Shown here one piece after another: positions 1-7,631 of a stretch of 26,143 bases of DNA (positions are counted from its first letter, which is position 1; every line of letters begins with the position of its first letter). This DNA is from a virus, in the IMG/VR virus record IMGVR_UViG_3300025168_010811, positions 1-26,143 of that record. One strand, written 5' to 3'. Under the pieces are notes generated by a model that was not told the DNA's origin, did no database searches, and was given only the letters and a program-made list of their open reading frames with translations. A program made the position numbers and the translations under genes.

Positions 1-657
1 TCAGGAAAGAACGTCTTGTACATTTCTTTAGAGATGTCGCAGGATAAGATTGCAGCAAGATTTGATTCAGTATTGTCCGACTTATCTAGTAGAGATCTTA
101 AGGAGAAGCCATTAGTTAAGATTAAGCTTAAAGAACGTCTTAACGAGATTAAGGATAAGAGTCGTGGAAGGCTAATCATTAAAGAGTTTCCAACTGGAGC
201 TATGAATGTGAATCAGCTTAGAGCCTACCTTGTGCAGTTGAAGCTTCATAGCAATTTTACCCCTGATCTTATTATTGTAGACTACCTAGAGCTTTTACGC
301 CCTAACCGTATTATCGACTCCGAGTATCAGGCACAGCAAAGGATTGCAGAGGAATTAAGAGGTCTTGCGGTAGAGCATAATGTCCTTATGTGGACGGCAA
401 CTCAAACCAACAGACAGGCTAGAAGGGTGGCTATTATTACCGATGCAGAGCTAGGGGATTCTTACGGTAAGATTCGAGTGGCTGATTGGGCCATATCACT
501 AAATCAGACTCAAGAAGAGTATGACGAAGGAGCGATGAGAGTTTTTGTAATGAAGGCTAGGGACTCTAAGCAGCATTACTTAATTAACGTGTCTGTAGAC
601 TACACGACACTTCAAATGAGGGAGCCGTATAACAATGAACATACCCAAACAGACTAG
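1..657 (+). CDS. Replicative DNA helicase, DnaB/T4 gp41 type (3' part)
   Basis: The 5' end lies outside the window; the frame is open from base 1 and 218 residues are visible. The visible part starts just after the expected Walker A region with SGKNVLYISLEMS, the strand typical of the RecA-fold helicase core of DnaB and gp41. LIIVDYLELL (visible residues about 90-99) is the Walker B strand, followed by IAEELRGLAVEHNVLMWTATQTNR, the segment that in DnaB carries the sensor glutamine. An ADWAISLNQ stretch and a basic MKARDSK segment near the end fit the last core strands and arginine finger region. The family forms the hexameric ring that unwinds DNA ahead of the phage replisome. It overlaps the next gene by 23 bases and heads a recombination/replication run. 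Family call is firm; assignment to gp41 rather than another phage DnaB rests on the UvsX/UvsY/gp32 context. Confidence 0.9.
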   Translation, partial: SGKNVLYISLEMSQDKIAARFDSVLSDLSSRDLKEKPLVKIKLKERLNEIKDKSRGRLIIKEFPTGAMNVNQLRAYLVQLKLHSNFTPDLIIVDYLELLRPNRIIDSEYQAQQRIAEELRGLAVEHNVLMWTATQTNRQARRVAIITDAELGDSYGKIRVADWAISLNQTQEEYDEGAMRVFVMKARDSKQHYLINVSVDYTTLQMREPYNNEHTQTD

Positions 658-1036
658 TTTAGATTTTATTAAGGATAAAAAGCACATTTACAACAAGCTT
701 GTCGAAAAGGGAGTTAAGTCTGTAAATGTAGGTTGGGCCGTTTTTGAATTTGAGCTTCACTCCAAGTTAACCTCTGACGATCAAAAGGTCGATGGGTTGA
801 CTGAGTTTGATACTAAAAAGATAAAATTAGAAATGAATCTTTCTGATTTAGACGCTCGTGAGACTATAATACACGAGATATACCATTGTATGCTTGAAGC
901 TGTGGGTTTGGATGAACGAAACTTTGACACACAGCGAATGTTCTTAACTAACGAGCAATTAGTGGTATGCTTATCCAAGCAGACTATGACTCTGCACCAT
1001 CTTAACCCAAAACTATTCTCAACGATTTATGCTTGA
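635..1036 (+). CDS. Small HExxH zincin-like protein
   Basis: A 133-residue protein with the zinc-protease signature HEIYH at residues 80-84, inside a hydrophobic helix (ETIIHEIYHCML). A downstream acidic segment, TNEQLVVCL, holds E107, a possible third metal ligand as in SprT-like and ImmA/IrrE-like small peptidases. No signal peptide or membrane helix is seen, so it would act in the cytoplasm. The start is the ATG at 635, preceded by a purine-rich gaggga; it overlaps the helicase end by 23 bases and the next gene by 8, so translation is probably coupled. Proteins of this size with HExxH are common in phages and their substrates are mostly unknown. It could be a protease or a metal-binding protein that has lost activity. 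Confidence 0.6.
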   Translation: MNIPKQTSLDFIKDKKHIYNKLVEKGVKSVNVGWAVFEFELHSKLTSDDQKVDGLTEFDTKKIKLEMNLSDLDARETIIHEIYHCMLEAVGLDERNFDTQRMFLTNEQLVVCLSKQTMTLHHLNPKLFSTIYA

Positions 1037-1466
1037 TATTGTCAAAATAGACCCCGCGTCATTAACCCACGATATTTATGATGATGTTGTGAGCGTTGTA
1101 TCTACGGTTGCTCGCGACCCTGATAAGGCTGCTGATCAACTTTCTTATATTTCCTCACAATACGGTTACTACTATGGTATAATGATCCGGGCCAAGAGAC
1201 TTTTAGATAATGCTGTAGAGACATTAGAAAGCTTCAAGGCCGAGGCAAGAACATCAAAGCGTAATTCAGGAGTTAAACTTACAGTCGCTGCGGCTGAAGA
1301 TCACGTTAACTCTCTTGAAGAGACGTTTGAACTAAACAGTGAAATAAATCGTCTTAAAGAAGGTTATGGATACGCGAAAGGTATATGTAACAGTCTTGAG
1401 ATGAAGAAAGACATGCTTATCCAGCTTTCAGCTAACAGCAGGCAGGAAATAAAGCTTAACCAGTAA
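1029..1466 (+). CDS. UvsY-like recombination mediator (putative)
   Basis: A 145-residue, largely helical, charged protein without membrane segments. Residues 30-145 show a helical layout seen in phage UvsY-type mediators: a YYYGIMIRAKRLLDNA helix, a basic linker with SKRNSGVKLT, then a helix ending in MKKDMLIQLSANSRQE. T4 UvsY is 137 residues, so the size fits. UvsY loads the UvsX recombinase on gp32-covered single-stranded DNA. Here the gene sits directly before the gp32-like gene, while UvsX is encoded about 16 kb further on. Sequence identity to UvsY is not obvious by eye, so the call rests on size, helix pattern and position. A DNA-bound structural or accessory protein is the alternative. 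It overlaps the metallopeptidase-like gene by 8 bases. Confidence 0.5.
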   Translation: MLDIVKIDPASLTHDIYDDVVSVVSTVARDPDKAADQLSYISSQYGYYYGIMIRAKRLLDNAVETLESFKAEARTSKRNSGVKLTVAAAEDHVNSLEETFELNSEINRLKEGYGYAKGICNSLEMKKDMLIQLSANSRQEIKLNQ

Positions 1467-1507
1467 TTTGTTAGCATTTAGCAATAATCAGCCTAAAGGA
1501 GAAAACA

Positions 1508-2323
1508 ATGGCAAAAACACTAGCAGAACTTAGAGACATGCATAAGAGAATGATGGCAGAAGAGAAGCCATCCACCCAATCTTCCAAATCGTCAGAGTGG
1601 GCGACTTTTGAAGACGGTGATAATATTGTAAGGTTCCTTCCTGGAAAGGAAGATCCTTTGGAATTCTTTGTAGAAGGTCATGTTCACAAGTATCAGGATG
1701 CTGAAGGGAACTGGCGTAGTTACAAGTGCCGTAAATCACAAGGAGAGAAGTGTCCAGTATGCGACTACTACTTCGATCTCTGGGGTCGCCACAAGGAGCT
1801 AAACCTGGGTAAGGGTGCCGATGGCAAGAATGTTAAGTCTAAGTTTGGTGATCTAGCTGTAAAGATTAAGTCTAAGCCTAGATTCTATGCTATTGGGGTT
1901 ATCAGAAGCTTGCAAGAAGCTGGTGAGAATCCTGTTCGATACATTGCTATGAGTCAGCAGCTTTTCAACCCTGTGTTTGCAGCTATGGTAAACGATGATT
2001 TCCAGGATGAGGACAACCCTGATGACACGACTATTATCTCAATTGAAAGAGGTAATGATTTTAATGTAAGGTTGACCAAGAACGGAAACTACGTCAACTT
2101 TAATGAATCATCCGCTAAGTATAAGAAGACTCGTGCAGGAACTCCTGCTGAGGTAGCAGAGTGGATGGATAATGAACTGAACTTGAAGTCTCTCGTAGAG
2201 GTTGACAGTTATGAAAAGGGGAAAGAGGTTGTAATGTCTCTTGAGTCTGCTCTCAACCCTGTTAAGACTGAGAGCACGTCGCCTCCTTGGGAGGAGACTA
2301 CTAGTGAGGATTTACAGGTATGA
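1508..2323 (+). CDS. Single-stranded DNA-binding protein, T4 gp32 type
   Basis: A 271-residue protein whose N-terminus (MAKTLAELRDMHKRMMAEE) resembles the basic cooperativity region of gp32-type proteins. The core has the gp32 zinc site: His58 or His60, Cys74, and the pair Cys82-Pro-Val-Cys85, followed by DYYFDLWGR, a strongly conserved stretch. The family covers single-stranded DNA during replication and recombination and contacts the helicase, UvsX and UvsY. The C-terminus (PPWEETTSEDLQV) is acidic, as expected for the protein-interaction tail, though shorter than in T4. A strong ribosome-binding site, aaaggag, lies 7 bases before the ATG, in keeping with a highly expressed protein. The stop codon overlaps the next start (ATGA-type overlap). 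Confidence 0.92.
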   Translation: MAKTLAELRDMHKRMMAEEKPSTQSSKSSEWATFEDGDNIVRFLPGKEDPLEFFVEGHVHKYQDAEGNWRSYKCRKSQGEKCPVCDYYFDLWGRHKELNLGKGADGKNVKSKFGDLAVKIKSKPRFYAIGVIRSLQEAGENPVRYIAMSQQLFNPVFAAMVNDDFQDEDNPDDTTIISIERGNDFNVRLTKNGNYVNFNESSAKYKKTRAGTPAEVAEWMDNELNLKSLVEVDSYEKGKEVVMSLESALNPVKTESTSPPWEETTSEDLQV

Positions 2324-2877
2324 TGAATAGAAAGTTTTTAGTTACAGGTTTGCTCGCCTTGATGATGAGTATGATGTTTGCGTCCTGCTCTGTTCTTGAG
2401 AGCTTGTTTGAAGATAAGGTCGTTACCACTATTAGTAATGTTAGAGAAGATAGGCGTGCTGAGGCGGTCCCTGCGGACCTAGGTATGCTTCCTCCTGATG
2501 TTGCTGCTAGGATGGCTAAGGATGGTGAGACACTTGTGGTTGTGGATAAGGATGACATTCTAGATCCAATGGGTAATGTCGTGGACATTACAGATCCAGG
2601 TTCAGAAGCTTTAGATTCTGTTCTTGGAATGGGTCTTGGAGCACTTAACTCGGTATTCCCAGGGGTAGCAGCACTAGAAGGATTGGGATTGCTATTCTCA
2701 AAGCGGAAGCGAAAGCACTACGGCAAGGCTATGAAGGCTGCTGTCCCAGCTAATGGTAAGGTAGAGTTGAAGGATGCTGTATTATCCTTAGGGAAGGCTA
2801 TTGGTGTTGCACATAGTTCTGGCAACTCCAAGAAGGTCTTCGAGGAAGAAGAGGAGAAGGAAGTTAAGAAGAGTTAG
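2320..2877 (+). CDS. Predicted lipoprotein of unknown function
   Basis: A 185-residue protein with a short basic start (MMNRK), a hydrophobic stretch and FASC at residues 20-23, a usable lipobox with Cys23 as the lipidation site. It is probably exported and anchored in a membrane. A second apolar segment, from about LGMGLGALN to EGLGLLF, is followed at once by the basic run SKRKRKHYGK, which looks like a membrane helix with a positive flank. The tail is highly charged (FEEEEEKEVKKS). It begins inside the gp32-like gene and ends the upstream operon before a strong terminator. Lipoproteins in phages are often spanin subunits or superinfection-exclusion proteins, but nothing here decides between these. 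The start could also be the second Met at 2323. Confidence 0.65.
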   Translation: MMNRKFLVTGLLALMMSMMFASCSVLESLFEDKVVTTISNVREDRRAEAVPADLGMLPPDVAARMAKDGETLVVVDKDDILDPMGNVVDITDPGSEALDSVLGMGLGALNSVFPGVAALEGLGLLFSKRKRKHYGKAMKAAVPANGKVELKDAVLSLGKAIGVAHSSGNSKKVFEEEEEKEVKKS

Positions 2878-2912
2878 GGCTAATCGTTTCGGCCTATAAC
2901 GTCTTGAGTTGG

Positions 2913-2947
2913 CTAGATCAGATCTTCGGATCTGATCTAGTTTTTTT
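2913..2947 (+). terminator. Strong intrinsic terminator after the gp32/lipoprotein genes
   Basis: A perfect 12-bp stem (ctagatcagatc / gatctgatctag) closed by a TTCG tetraloop is followed by seven T residues. It ends transcription from the replication genes only about 20 bases before the promoter-like box of the glycan operon, so it insulates the two units. Confidence 0.93.
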
Positions 2948-2957
2948 ACACCTACAC

Positions 2958-2967
2958 GGCTATAATG
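2958..2967 (+). promoter_or_regulatory. GGCTATAATG box before the glycan operon
   Basis: TATAAT at 2961-2966 lies with its first base 12 nt before the ATG at 2973, so a standard -10 spacing would place transcription start on or next to the A of ATG. No -35 hexamer is seen at 16-18 bp and no Shine-Dalgarno sequence lies between box and ATG. The identical ten bases occur at the same distance before uvsX (17986-17995). Confidence 0.55.
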
Positions 2968-2972
2968 ATTCA

Positions 2973-4139
2973 ATGAATCGTAAGCTCAGAATTTTAGTGG
3001 TATACGCTAACCATGGAGGCTGTAGTTACTATCGTCAACTATCTCCAATGAAGATGATGGCAGAGGAATTGCATGACAAGGTAGAAGTTAAAATTACTGA
3101 CAACCCTCTAGAGATTGACCCTAAGAAGAATTACGCTCCTCCTAACGATAAGCTCGATGACATGAATTGGGCTGATATTGTATTTGTAGCAAACATACTA
3201 AAGTTTGGAGGTCCTTACACTGCTCGCGTAATAGGTATTGCAAAGGAGCTTAAGAAGTTTGTTCACTTTGACACTGATGATTTGCTTACCGAGTTATACG
3301 AAGAGCATCATCTTTACGATACCTACAAAGAAAATAAGCTAGATGAAATTACTAAGTTTTGCTATTACAATGCCGATTTAGTAACCGTCACTCAAATTAA
3401 ATTTGCTGAGAGAATCAAGCCTCTCGTAGGTAAGTGTTTAGCTATCGTAAAGAATGTAATAGATTACACTCTTCCTGCTTGGAATCATCCTAAGACAAAG
3501 GCTAAGTTTACTCGCGTAGGATACGCAGCAGGCATTCACCATAGAGGAGATGTAAAAGTATTTAACTCTGTTCCTCATCTTGTAAACCAAAAGGTAGGAA
3601 GAGAGAATGTTCAATGGAATTTCTACGGTCATCCTCCACCTGATCCCAATAAGGATAAGAATAGTTGGGAAGCTAAGGTCTGGCCTGAATACATGTCACA
3701 GCTTCTCAGCGGCTTCAAGGGGCAGAAAAACTATAACATACACTATGCTTTGCCTCCTGACACTTACGGTCGTTACTACGCAGATATGGACGTTGCCATA
3801 GCTCCTCTCCAGATGAATAATTTTAATGATTCCAAGTCTGATATTAAGGTTGCTGAGTGTTCACGCTACAAAATTCCCTTGGTAGCAAGCAATGTAGGAT
3901 GCTACGATGAAAACATTATAAATGGCGAGACAGGATATTTGATTGATCCTGACGCTCCAAAGAGTGAGTGGGTTAAGATTCTCGGTAAGCTTTGTAAGGA
4001 TAAGAAACATCGTATTGAGCTAGGTAAGAACCTTCACGATAGAACTAAAGATTTATTCGATGGAAGAAAGCAATCTCAACAAAGGTATGATCTTTACATG
4101 AGAGCTATTCAAGATTTAGGACATAAGCTGGATGATTAA
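2973..4139 (+). CDS. GT-B fold glycosyltransferase (GT4-like)
   Basis: A 388-residue glycosyltransferase. The N-terminal Rossmann half opens with RKLRILVVYANHGG and has an acidic HFDTDD patch (residues 98-103). The C-terminal donor domain carries SKSDIKVAECSRYKIPLVAS (about 288-307), the usual GT4 segment in which Glu295 and neighbours bind the nucleotide sugar, then NGETGYLI, also typical. The frame is open further upstream to 2904, but that extension would read through the terminator hairpin, so the ATG at 2973 behind the GGCTATAATG box is chosen. It is the first gene of the 13.6-kb glycan operon and overlaps the next gene by 8 bases. Donor and acceptor sugars are unknown; no signal peptide, so it acts in the cytoplasm. 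Confidence 0.85.
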   Translation: MNRKLRILVVYANHGGCSYYRQLSPMKMMAEELHDKVEVKITDNPLEIDPKKNYAPPNDKLDDMNWADIVFVANILKFGGPYTARVIGIAKELKKFVHFDTDDLLTELYEEHHLYDTYKENKLDEITKFCYYNADLVTVTQIKFAERIKPLVGKCLAIVKNVIDYTLPAWNHPKTKAKFTRVGYAAGIHHRGDVKVFNSVPHLVNQKVGRENVQWNFYGHPPPDPNKDKNSWEAKVWPEYMSQLLSGFKGQKNYNIHYALPPDTYGRYYADMDVAIAPLQMNNFNDSKSDIKVAECSRYKIPLVASNVGCYDENIINGETGYLIDPDAPKSEWVKILGKLCKDKKHRIELGKNLHDRTKDLFDGRKQSQQRYDLYMRAIQDLGHKLDD

Positions 4140-4893
4140 GATACTTAGTGGATTTACTGGTCCTGGCGGTAGCACCGTAGCATTTAATAACCTTGTTAAT
4201 TTATTTAACGACAATGGTATGGATGCCTGTCTATATGGGCCTCATGAATGGGATGGAATTACTTGTAATTTTAAAAAAGAAGAACCGTCTATAAGCTCAG
4301 AGGATACAGTTATCTACCACTTTAGGATGCCTCCTAATGTTAGTTGCAAGAAGTTAATCTTATCGTGCCATGAGACAGAGCTTTTCCCTGTAAGAAAAAT
4401 AGAAGGTATTACCTATGACGCTGTTCACTTTGTGTCTGACTTTCAAATGAAGTGGCATGGTGTTAAAGGAAGTGTAATTCCTAACGTAATTACAAAATAC
4501 ACTCCTTCACTTAAACTTAATAAAGTTGCCGCTATTATCGGCAGCGTAGATGTTAATAAGCAAGTCCATACATCAATACATAGAGCTTTAAAAGATGGGC
4601 ATGATGACATTAGGATCTATGGTTCCATGTCAGACGGCAGGTATTTCTCAGACTACGTGTATCCCTTATTAGGTAACAAAGTCTCTTACAGAGGCGTTTC
4701 GAGCGACATGAAGGCTGTATATGCTACTGTTACGGACGTATATCATTCACCTAAGATGGAGACGTTTAATCTTATAAAAGCGGAGTGTAAGTATGCCAAC
4801 GTGAACTATCATGGAGATGAAGGAAATGATACCCAGGCTGAATACTGGGATGAGGAGAAAATACTAGAATCATGGAAGAGATTACTAACATAG
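4132..4893 (+). CDS. Glycosyltransferase, GT-B type (putative)
   Basis: A 253-residue protein starting MIKILSGFTGPGGSTVAFNN, where the glycine-rich GPGGST loop is what GT4-family N-domains use near the acceptor. Later parts fit the donor half: VKGSVIPNVI as the linker to the second domain, then DIRIYGSMSDG, NKVSYRGV and a closing DVYHSPKMETFNLIKAEC, where the E-F-x-L-I-K-A-E pattern resembles the GT4 donor-binding motif. It is shorter than usual GT-B enzymes (350-400), so one domain may be reduced. It overlaps its neighbours on both sides (8 and 22 bases), implying coupled translation. Substrates cannot be read from the sequence. Confidence 0.65.
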   Translation: MIKILSGFTGPGGSTVAFNNLVNLFNDNGMDACLYGPHEWDGITCNFKKEEPSISSEDTVIYHFRMPPNVSCKKLILSCHETELFPVRKIEGITYDAVHFVSDFQMKWHGVKGSVIPNVITKYTPSLKLNKVAAIIGSVDVNKQVHTSIHRALKDGHDDIRIYGSMSDGRYFSDYVYPLLGNKVSYRGVSSDMKAVYATVTDVYHSPKMETFNLIKAECKYANVNYHGDEGNDTQAEYWDEEKILESWKRLLT

Positions 4894-5471
4894 ATTTAAG
4901 TAGTATCCCTACGAAACTTATAAACCTCAAAGGGGCTGATGATCGACTGGCTAAGAGCCATGAAGCCTTGGCAGGCGTAGGCCAGCCCTTTGATCGTTTT
5001 GAAGGATTAAGGCACTCGGTGGGAGTAATAGGGTGTGGTATGTCTCACCTTAGCTTGTTAAATTCTATTAAGCCTTTCACTCTAATTTTAGAGGATGATA
5101 TTGGTGTCACTCCTGCCATCAAGAATAAGATAAGGGTTCCAGAAGGAACGGACGCTATTTACTTAGGGGTATCTAATCATGGGTATATTAGAAATCAAAA
5201 ACATGGTTATAGGGGCGTAGTGATGGCGACTTCTTATTCTGAAGAATATCTACAGGTTTTTAACATGTGTTCAACACATGCTATTCTCTACGTTTCGGAT
5301 AGATACATTGAAGCTTGTAAGTCAGTGATTATCTCATACCTTGAAAAAGGCGTAGCTTTTGACGTAGGTTTAGCTTCTATTCATAGGCATTTTAATATTC
5401 TTACTCCTATAGATCCTTGGTTCTATCAGTTAGAGCAACCGAGAGAAACAAATTTTAGCTTACTACCATGA
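4872..5471 (+). CDS. GT25-family glycosyltransferase
   Basis: A 199-residue protein matching the LPS-type GT25 family in its landmarks. An N-terminal strand with LINLKGADDRLAKSHEAL corresponds to the usual 'NL..r.dR...' start. GVIGCGMSHLSLLNSI is the GC..SH signature of the family, and LILEDDI is the acidic metal/nucleotide site. GT25 members such as LgtB add galactose or related sugars to lipooligosaccharide. Length is slightly below typical GT25 domains (about 200-250). The ATG at 4872 overlaps the previous gene by 22 bases, and the stop overlaps the next start as ATGA. The sugar transferred is not known. Confidence 0.75.
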   Translation: MEEITNIDLSSIPTKLINLKGADDRLAKSHEALAGVGQPFDRFEGLRHSVGVIGCGMSHLSLLNSIKPFTLILEDDIGVTPAIKNKIRVPEGTDAIYLGVSNHGYIRNQKHGYRGVVMATSYSEEYLQVFNMCSTHAILYVSDRYIEACKSVIISYLEKGVAFDVGLASIHRHFNILTPIDPWFYQLEQPRETNFSLLP

Positions 5472-6199
5472 TTGGGTTCGTTCCACAATATTACGGTTGG
5501 TTAGGCAACCAAATGTTTCAATACGCTTGTGTTAAAGCGTTAAGCTTAAGGGCACGAGTTAACTGTTTTTTTCCTGAGAAAGAACCAAATTTACATTCTA
5601 TATTTGAATTAAGCTCAGAAAAAAGTTTTAAGCCTGAATCTAGTGATACTTATATTTATCAAGAGCCTGAATTTACTTTTAATGAAATTCCTATTCATAT
5701 CCGAGATTTAATCCTTGAAGGTTATTTTCAATCTGAAAAATACTTTAAAGACTTTGAGGGAAGTATAAAGAAGGAATTTGTATTCAAGAAAACTCCTGTA
5801 AGGGAAGTCCCTGCGGGAGTCTGTAGCATTCATGTTAGAAGGAGAGATTACCTAGAGCTTAAGGATCACCACCCTCTTTGTAGTAGGGACTATTACTTAA
5901 AAGCCATGTCTCTTATCCCTTCTTACAAATATATGATCTTCTCAGATGACCCCTTATGGTGTCGAGAAAATTTTAATCAAGTAAATGTAGAGGTTATTTC
6001 GGGAAATACTGCTGATGAAGACCTACAGTTAATGGCTATGTGTGACAACCATATTATCGCAAATAGTTCATTTAGTTGGTGGGGAGCTTGGTTAGGCTAT
6101 AATGATAATAAGAAAGTAATCGCCCCTTCTCGGTGGTTTGGCTCGGCAAAGCCTTTAGATACTTCTGACATATATTGCAAAGGATGGAAAATAATATGA
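5468..6199 (+). CDS. GT11 fucosyltransferase (alpha-1,2-fucosyltransferase-like)
   Basis: A 243-residue protein with the three GT11 landmarks in order: the N-terminal GWLGNQMFQYA (10-20), the basic donor motif HVRRRDY (122-128; the usual form is HVRRGDY) and SSFSWWGAWL (200-209), a hallmark of bacterial and animal alpha-1,2-fucosyltransferases. The family transfers L-fucose from GDP-fucose, usually to galactose. The genes for GDP-fucose synthesis (Gmd and Fcl) are in the same operon, which supports the call. The Gly-to-Arg change at residue 126 inside the donor motif is unusual and could alter donor use. ATGA overlaps join it to the genes on both sides. Confidence 0.9.
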   Translation: MIGFVPQYYGWLGNQMFQYACVKALSLRARVNCFFPEKEPNLHSIFELSSEKSFKPESSDTYIYQEPEFTFNEIPIHIRDLILEGYFQSEKYFKDFEGSIKKEFVFKKTPVREVPAGVCSIHVRRRDYLELKDHHPLCSRDYYLKAMSLIPSYKYMIFSDDPLWCRENFNQVNVEVISGNTADEDLQLMAMCDNHIIANSSFSWWGAWLGYNDNKKVIAPSRWFGSAKPLDTSDIYCKGWKII

Positions 6200-6798
6200 G
6201 TAACGAAAACGAAGTTAGACGATGGTTTGCCGACAACGGCGATCTGACCCGTAGACTTAACTACGATTTAAATGCCTCTGATACAGTTTTTGATGCGGGA
6301 GGTTATGAGGGGCAATTCGCAGAATCTATTAATAACTTATATGGATGTAAGGTTCATGTTTTCGAACCAGTTGATAGATTTTGCTCCTTCATTGAAAATA
6401 GATTTAAGAACAACCTCAAGGTTATAGCGCACGAGTATGGGGTAGGAGCCTCTACAAAAAAACAAAATATTACAGGTAGCGAGGATGCTACACAGCTTAT
6501 AGACTCTAAAGATTCTGAAGGGGGCGTTTTTATGAGGGACATTAAAGAGGTGATGGAGGATTTAGATATTTCTACGGTCGCTCTCTTTAAGGTTAATATT
6601 GAGGGAGGAGAGTATGACTTATTAGACCGTCTTATTGAGACGGGTTTAATAAAAAACATAAGGAACCTACAGGTCCAATTTCATGATTTCCACCCTAACG
6701 CAATAGAGAGAAGGAATGAGATAGTTAAGCATTTAAGTAAAACTCACACTTGTAAGTATAACTATCTTTTTGTTTGGGAAAGCTGGCAACTAAAATGA
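6196..6798 (+). CDS. FkbM-family SAM-dependent methyltransferase
   Basis: About 200 residues with a class I methyltransferase core: VFDAGGYEGQFAE is the glycine-rich SAM loop, VHVFEPVDRFCSF contains the acidic end of strand 2, and VALFKVNIEGGEYDLLDRL is the FkbM hallmark (KxDxEGxE-type; here N replaces the first Asp). FkbM enzymes O-methylate sugars and secondary metabolites, so it probably methylates a hydroxyl on the glycan made by this operon. The start at 6196 gives a perfect ATGA overlap with the upstream stop and has aagga upstream; an in-frame ATG at 6184 and a TTG at 6175 are alternatives. The 3' end overlaps the next start. Confidence 0.82.
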   Translation: MSNENEVRRWFADNGDLTRRLNYDLNASDTVFDAGGYEGQFAESINNLYGCKVHVFEPVDRFCSFIENRFKNNLKVIAHEYGVGASTKKQNITGSEDATQLIDSKDSEGGVFMRDIKEVMEDLDISTVALFKVNIEGGEYDLLDRLIETGLIKNIRNLQVQFHDFHPNAIERRNEIVKHLSKTHTCKYNYLFVWESWQLK

Positions 6799-7631
6799 TT
6801 GTTAATTTGTTTGATAATGCCTTTCGACATCTTCCAATCTCTGTTCATGGTAAAAGCTCTCGATGTATTGAGTATGTAAGGGATAGAGTAGAGTGGGACG
6901 GTGTAACCCTTTTTACGGATAGTTATGTGTCCACTCCTGCCGCCTCAATGGTTAAGTGTCCTGTTAAAATCGGTTGGATTCTGGAGTGTAGATCTCTTAT
7001 TCCAGAAGTGTATAACTCCATTGGAAAATTCATAGATCAATATAATTTTGTATTGACGCATGATCCTGAATTATTAGAGAAGTATCCTACAAAAACTAGG
7101 AAATCTATATTTGGAGGTTGCTGGGTTGAGGAGGATGCTTACTCCGTGTATCCTAAAACTAAAAACTTATCTATGGTTTATTCGGATAAAACTTTTATGT
7201 CGGGACATAAGTTAAGACATGACATTGTTAACCTAGGGATCGACGGATTGGATCTTTTTGGCAGGGGATCCAGAAACCCCATAAAGAGAAAAGAGCAAGC
7301 GTTAACTGAATATCGCTACTCATTGGCAATAGAGAATTGCAGTCAAAATAACTATTTTACGGAAAAGATTTTGGATTGTTTTTCCACGGGAACGATACCC
7401 GTTTATTATGGTTGTCCAAATATTAAAGATTACTTTGACTCTGAAGGCATAATTACATTCTCATCTAAAGAAGAGTTTCTGAGTCTATTGCCAACATTAA
7501 CGGAGGATACATATATTCAAAAAATGGAAAGTGTTAATAATAACTTTTTAAAATTTAAAGACTATGCTGTAACTGAGGATTGGCTTTACTATAATGTCTT
7601 GAATGAATACGAAAATGATAAAATTAGCTGA
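6795..7631 (+). CDS. GT10 fucosyltransferase (alpha-1,3/1,4-type)
   Basis: About 278 residues. The C-terminal half carries the GT10 signature: YSLAIENC (175-182), YFTEKILDCF (187-196) and PVYYGCPNI (202-210), the GDP-fucose-binding block shared by bacterial and animal alpha-1,3/4-fucosyltransferases. It would transfer L-fucose to GlcNAc-like or glucose-like acceptors in Lewis-type glycans. Together with the GT11 enzyme upstream it gives two different fucose linkages from one donor supplied by Gmd and Fcl. The ATG at 6795 makes an ATGA overlap; a TTG at 6774 is the alternative. It is shorter than many GT10 enzymes, and no C-terminal heptad repeats are present. Confidence 0.9.
   Translation: MIVNLFDNAFRHLPISVHGKSSRCIEYVRDRVEWDGVTLFTDSYVSTPAASMVKCPVKIGWILECRSLIPEVYNSIGKFIDQYNFVLTHDPELLEKYPTKTRKSIFGGCWVEEDAYSVYPKTKNLSMVYSDKTFMSGHKLRHDIVNLGIDGLDLFGRGSRNPIKRKEQALTEYRYSLAIENCSQNNYFTEKILDCFSTGTIPVYYGCPNIKDYFDSEGIITFSSKEEFLSLLPTLTEDTYIQKMESVNNNFLKFKDYAVTEDWLYYNVLNEYENDKIS

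Noticed and set aside
781-978. Small reverse-strand reading frames under forward genes
   Set aside because: They lie inside well-supported coding regions, have no family features and no ribosome-binding sites.
2904-2972. Extending the first glycosyltransferase upstream to 2904
   Set aside because: The extra 23 codons would read through the terminator hairpin and its T run; the ATG at 2973 has the promoter-like box and the typical family start.
6094-6103. GGCTATAATG inside the GT11 gene as a promoter
   Set aside because: No start codon lies 12-13 nt downstream, and the bases encode the GYND segment; treated as chance.
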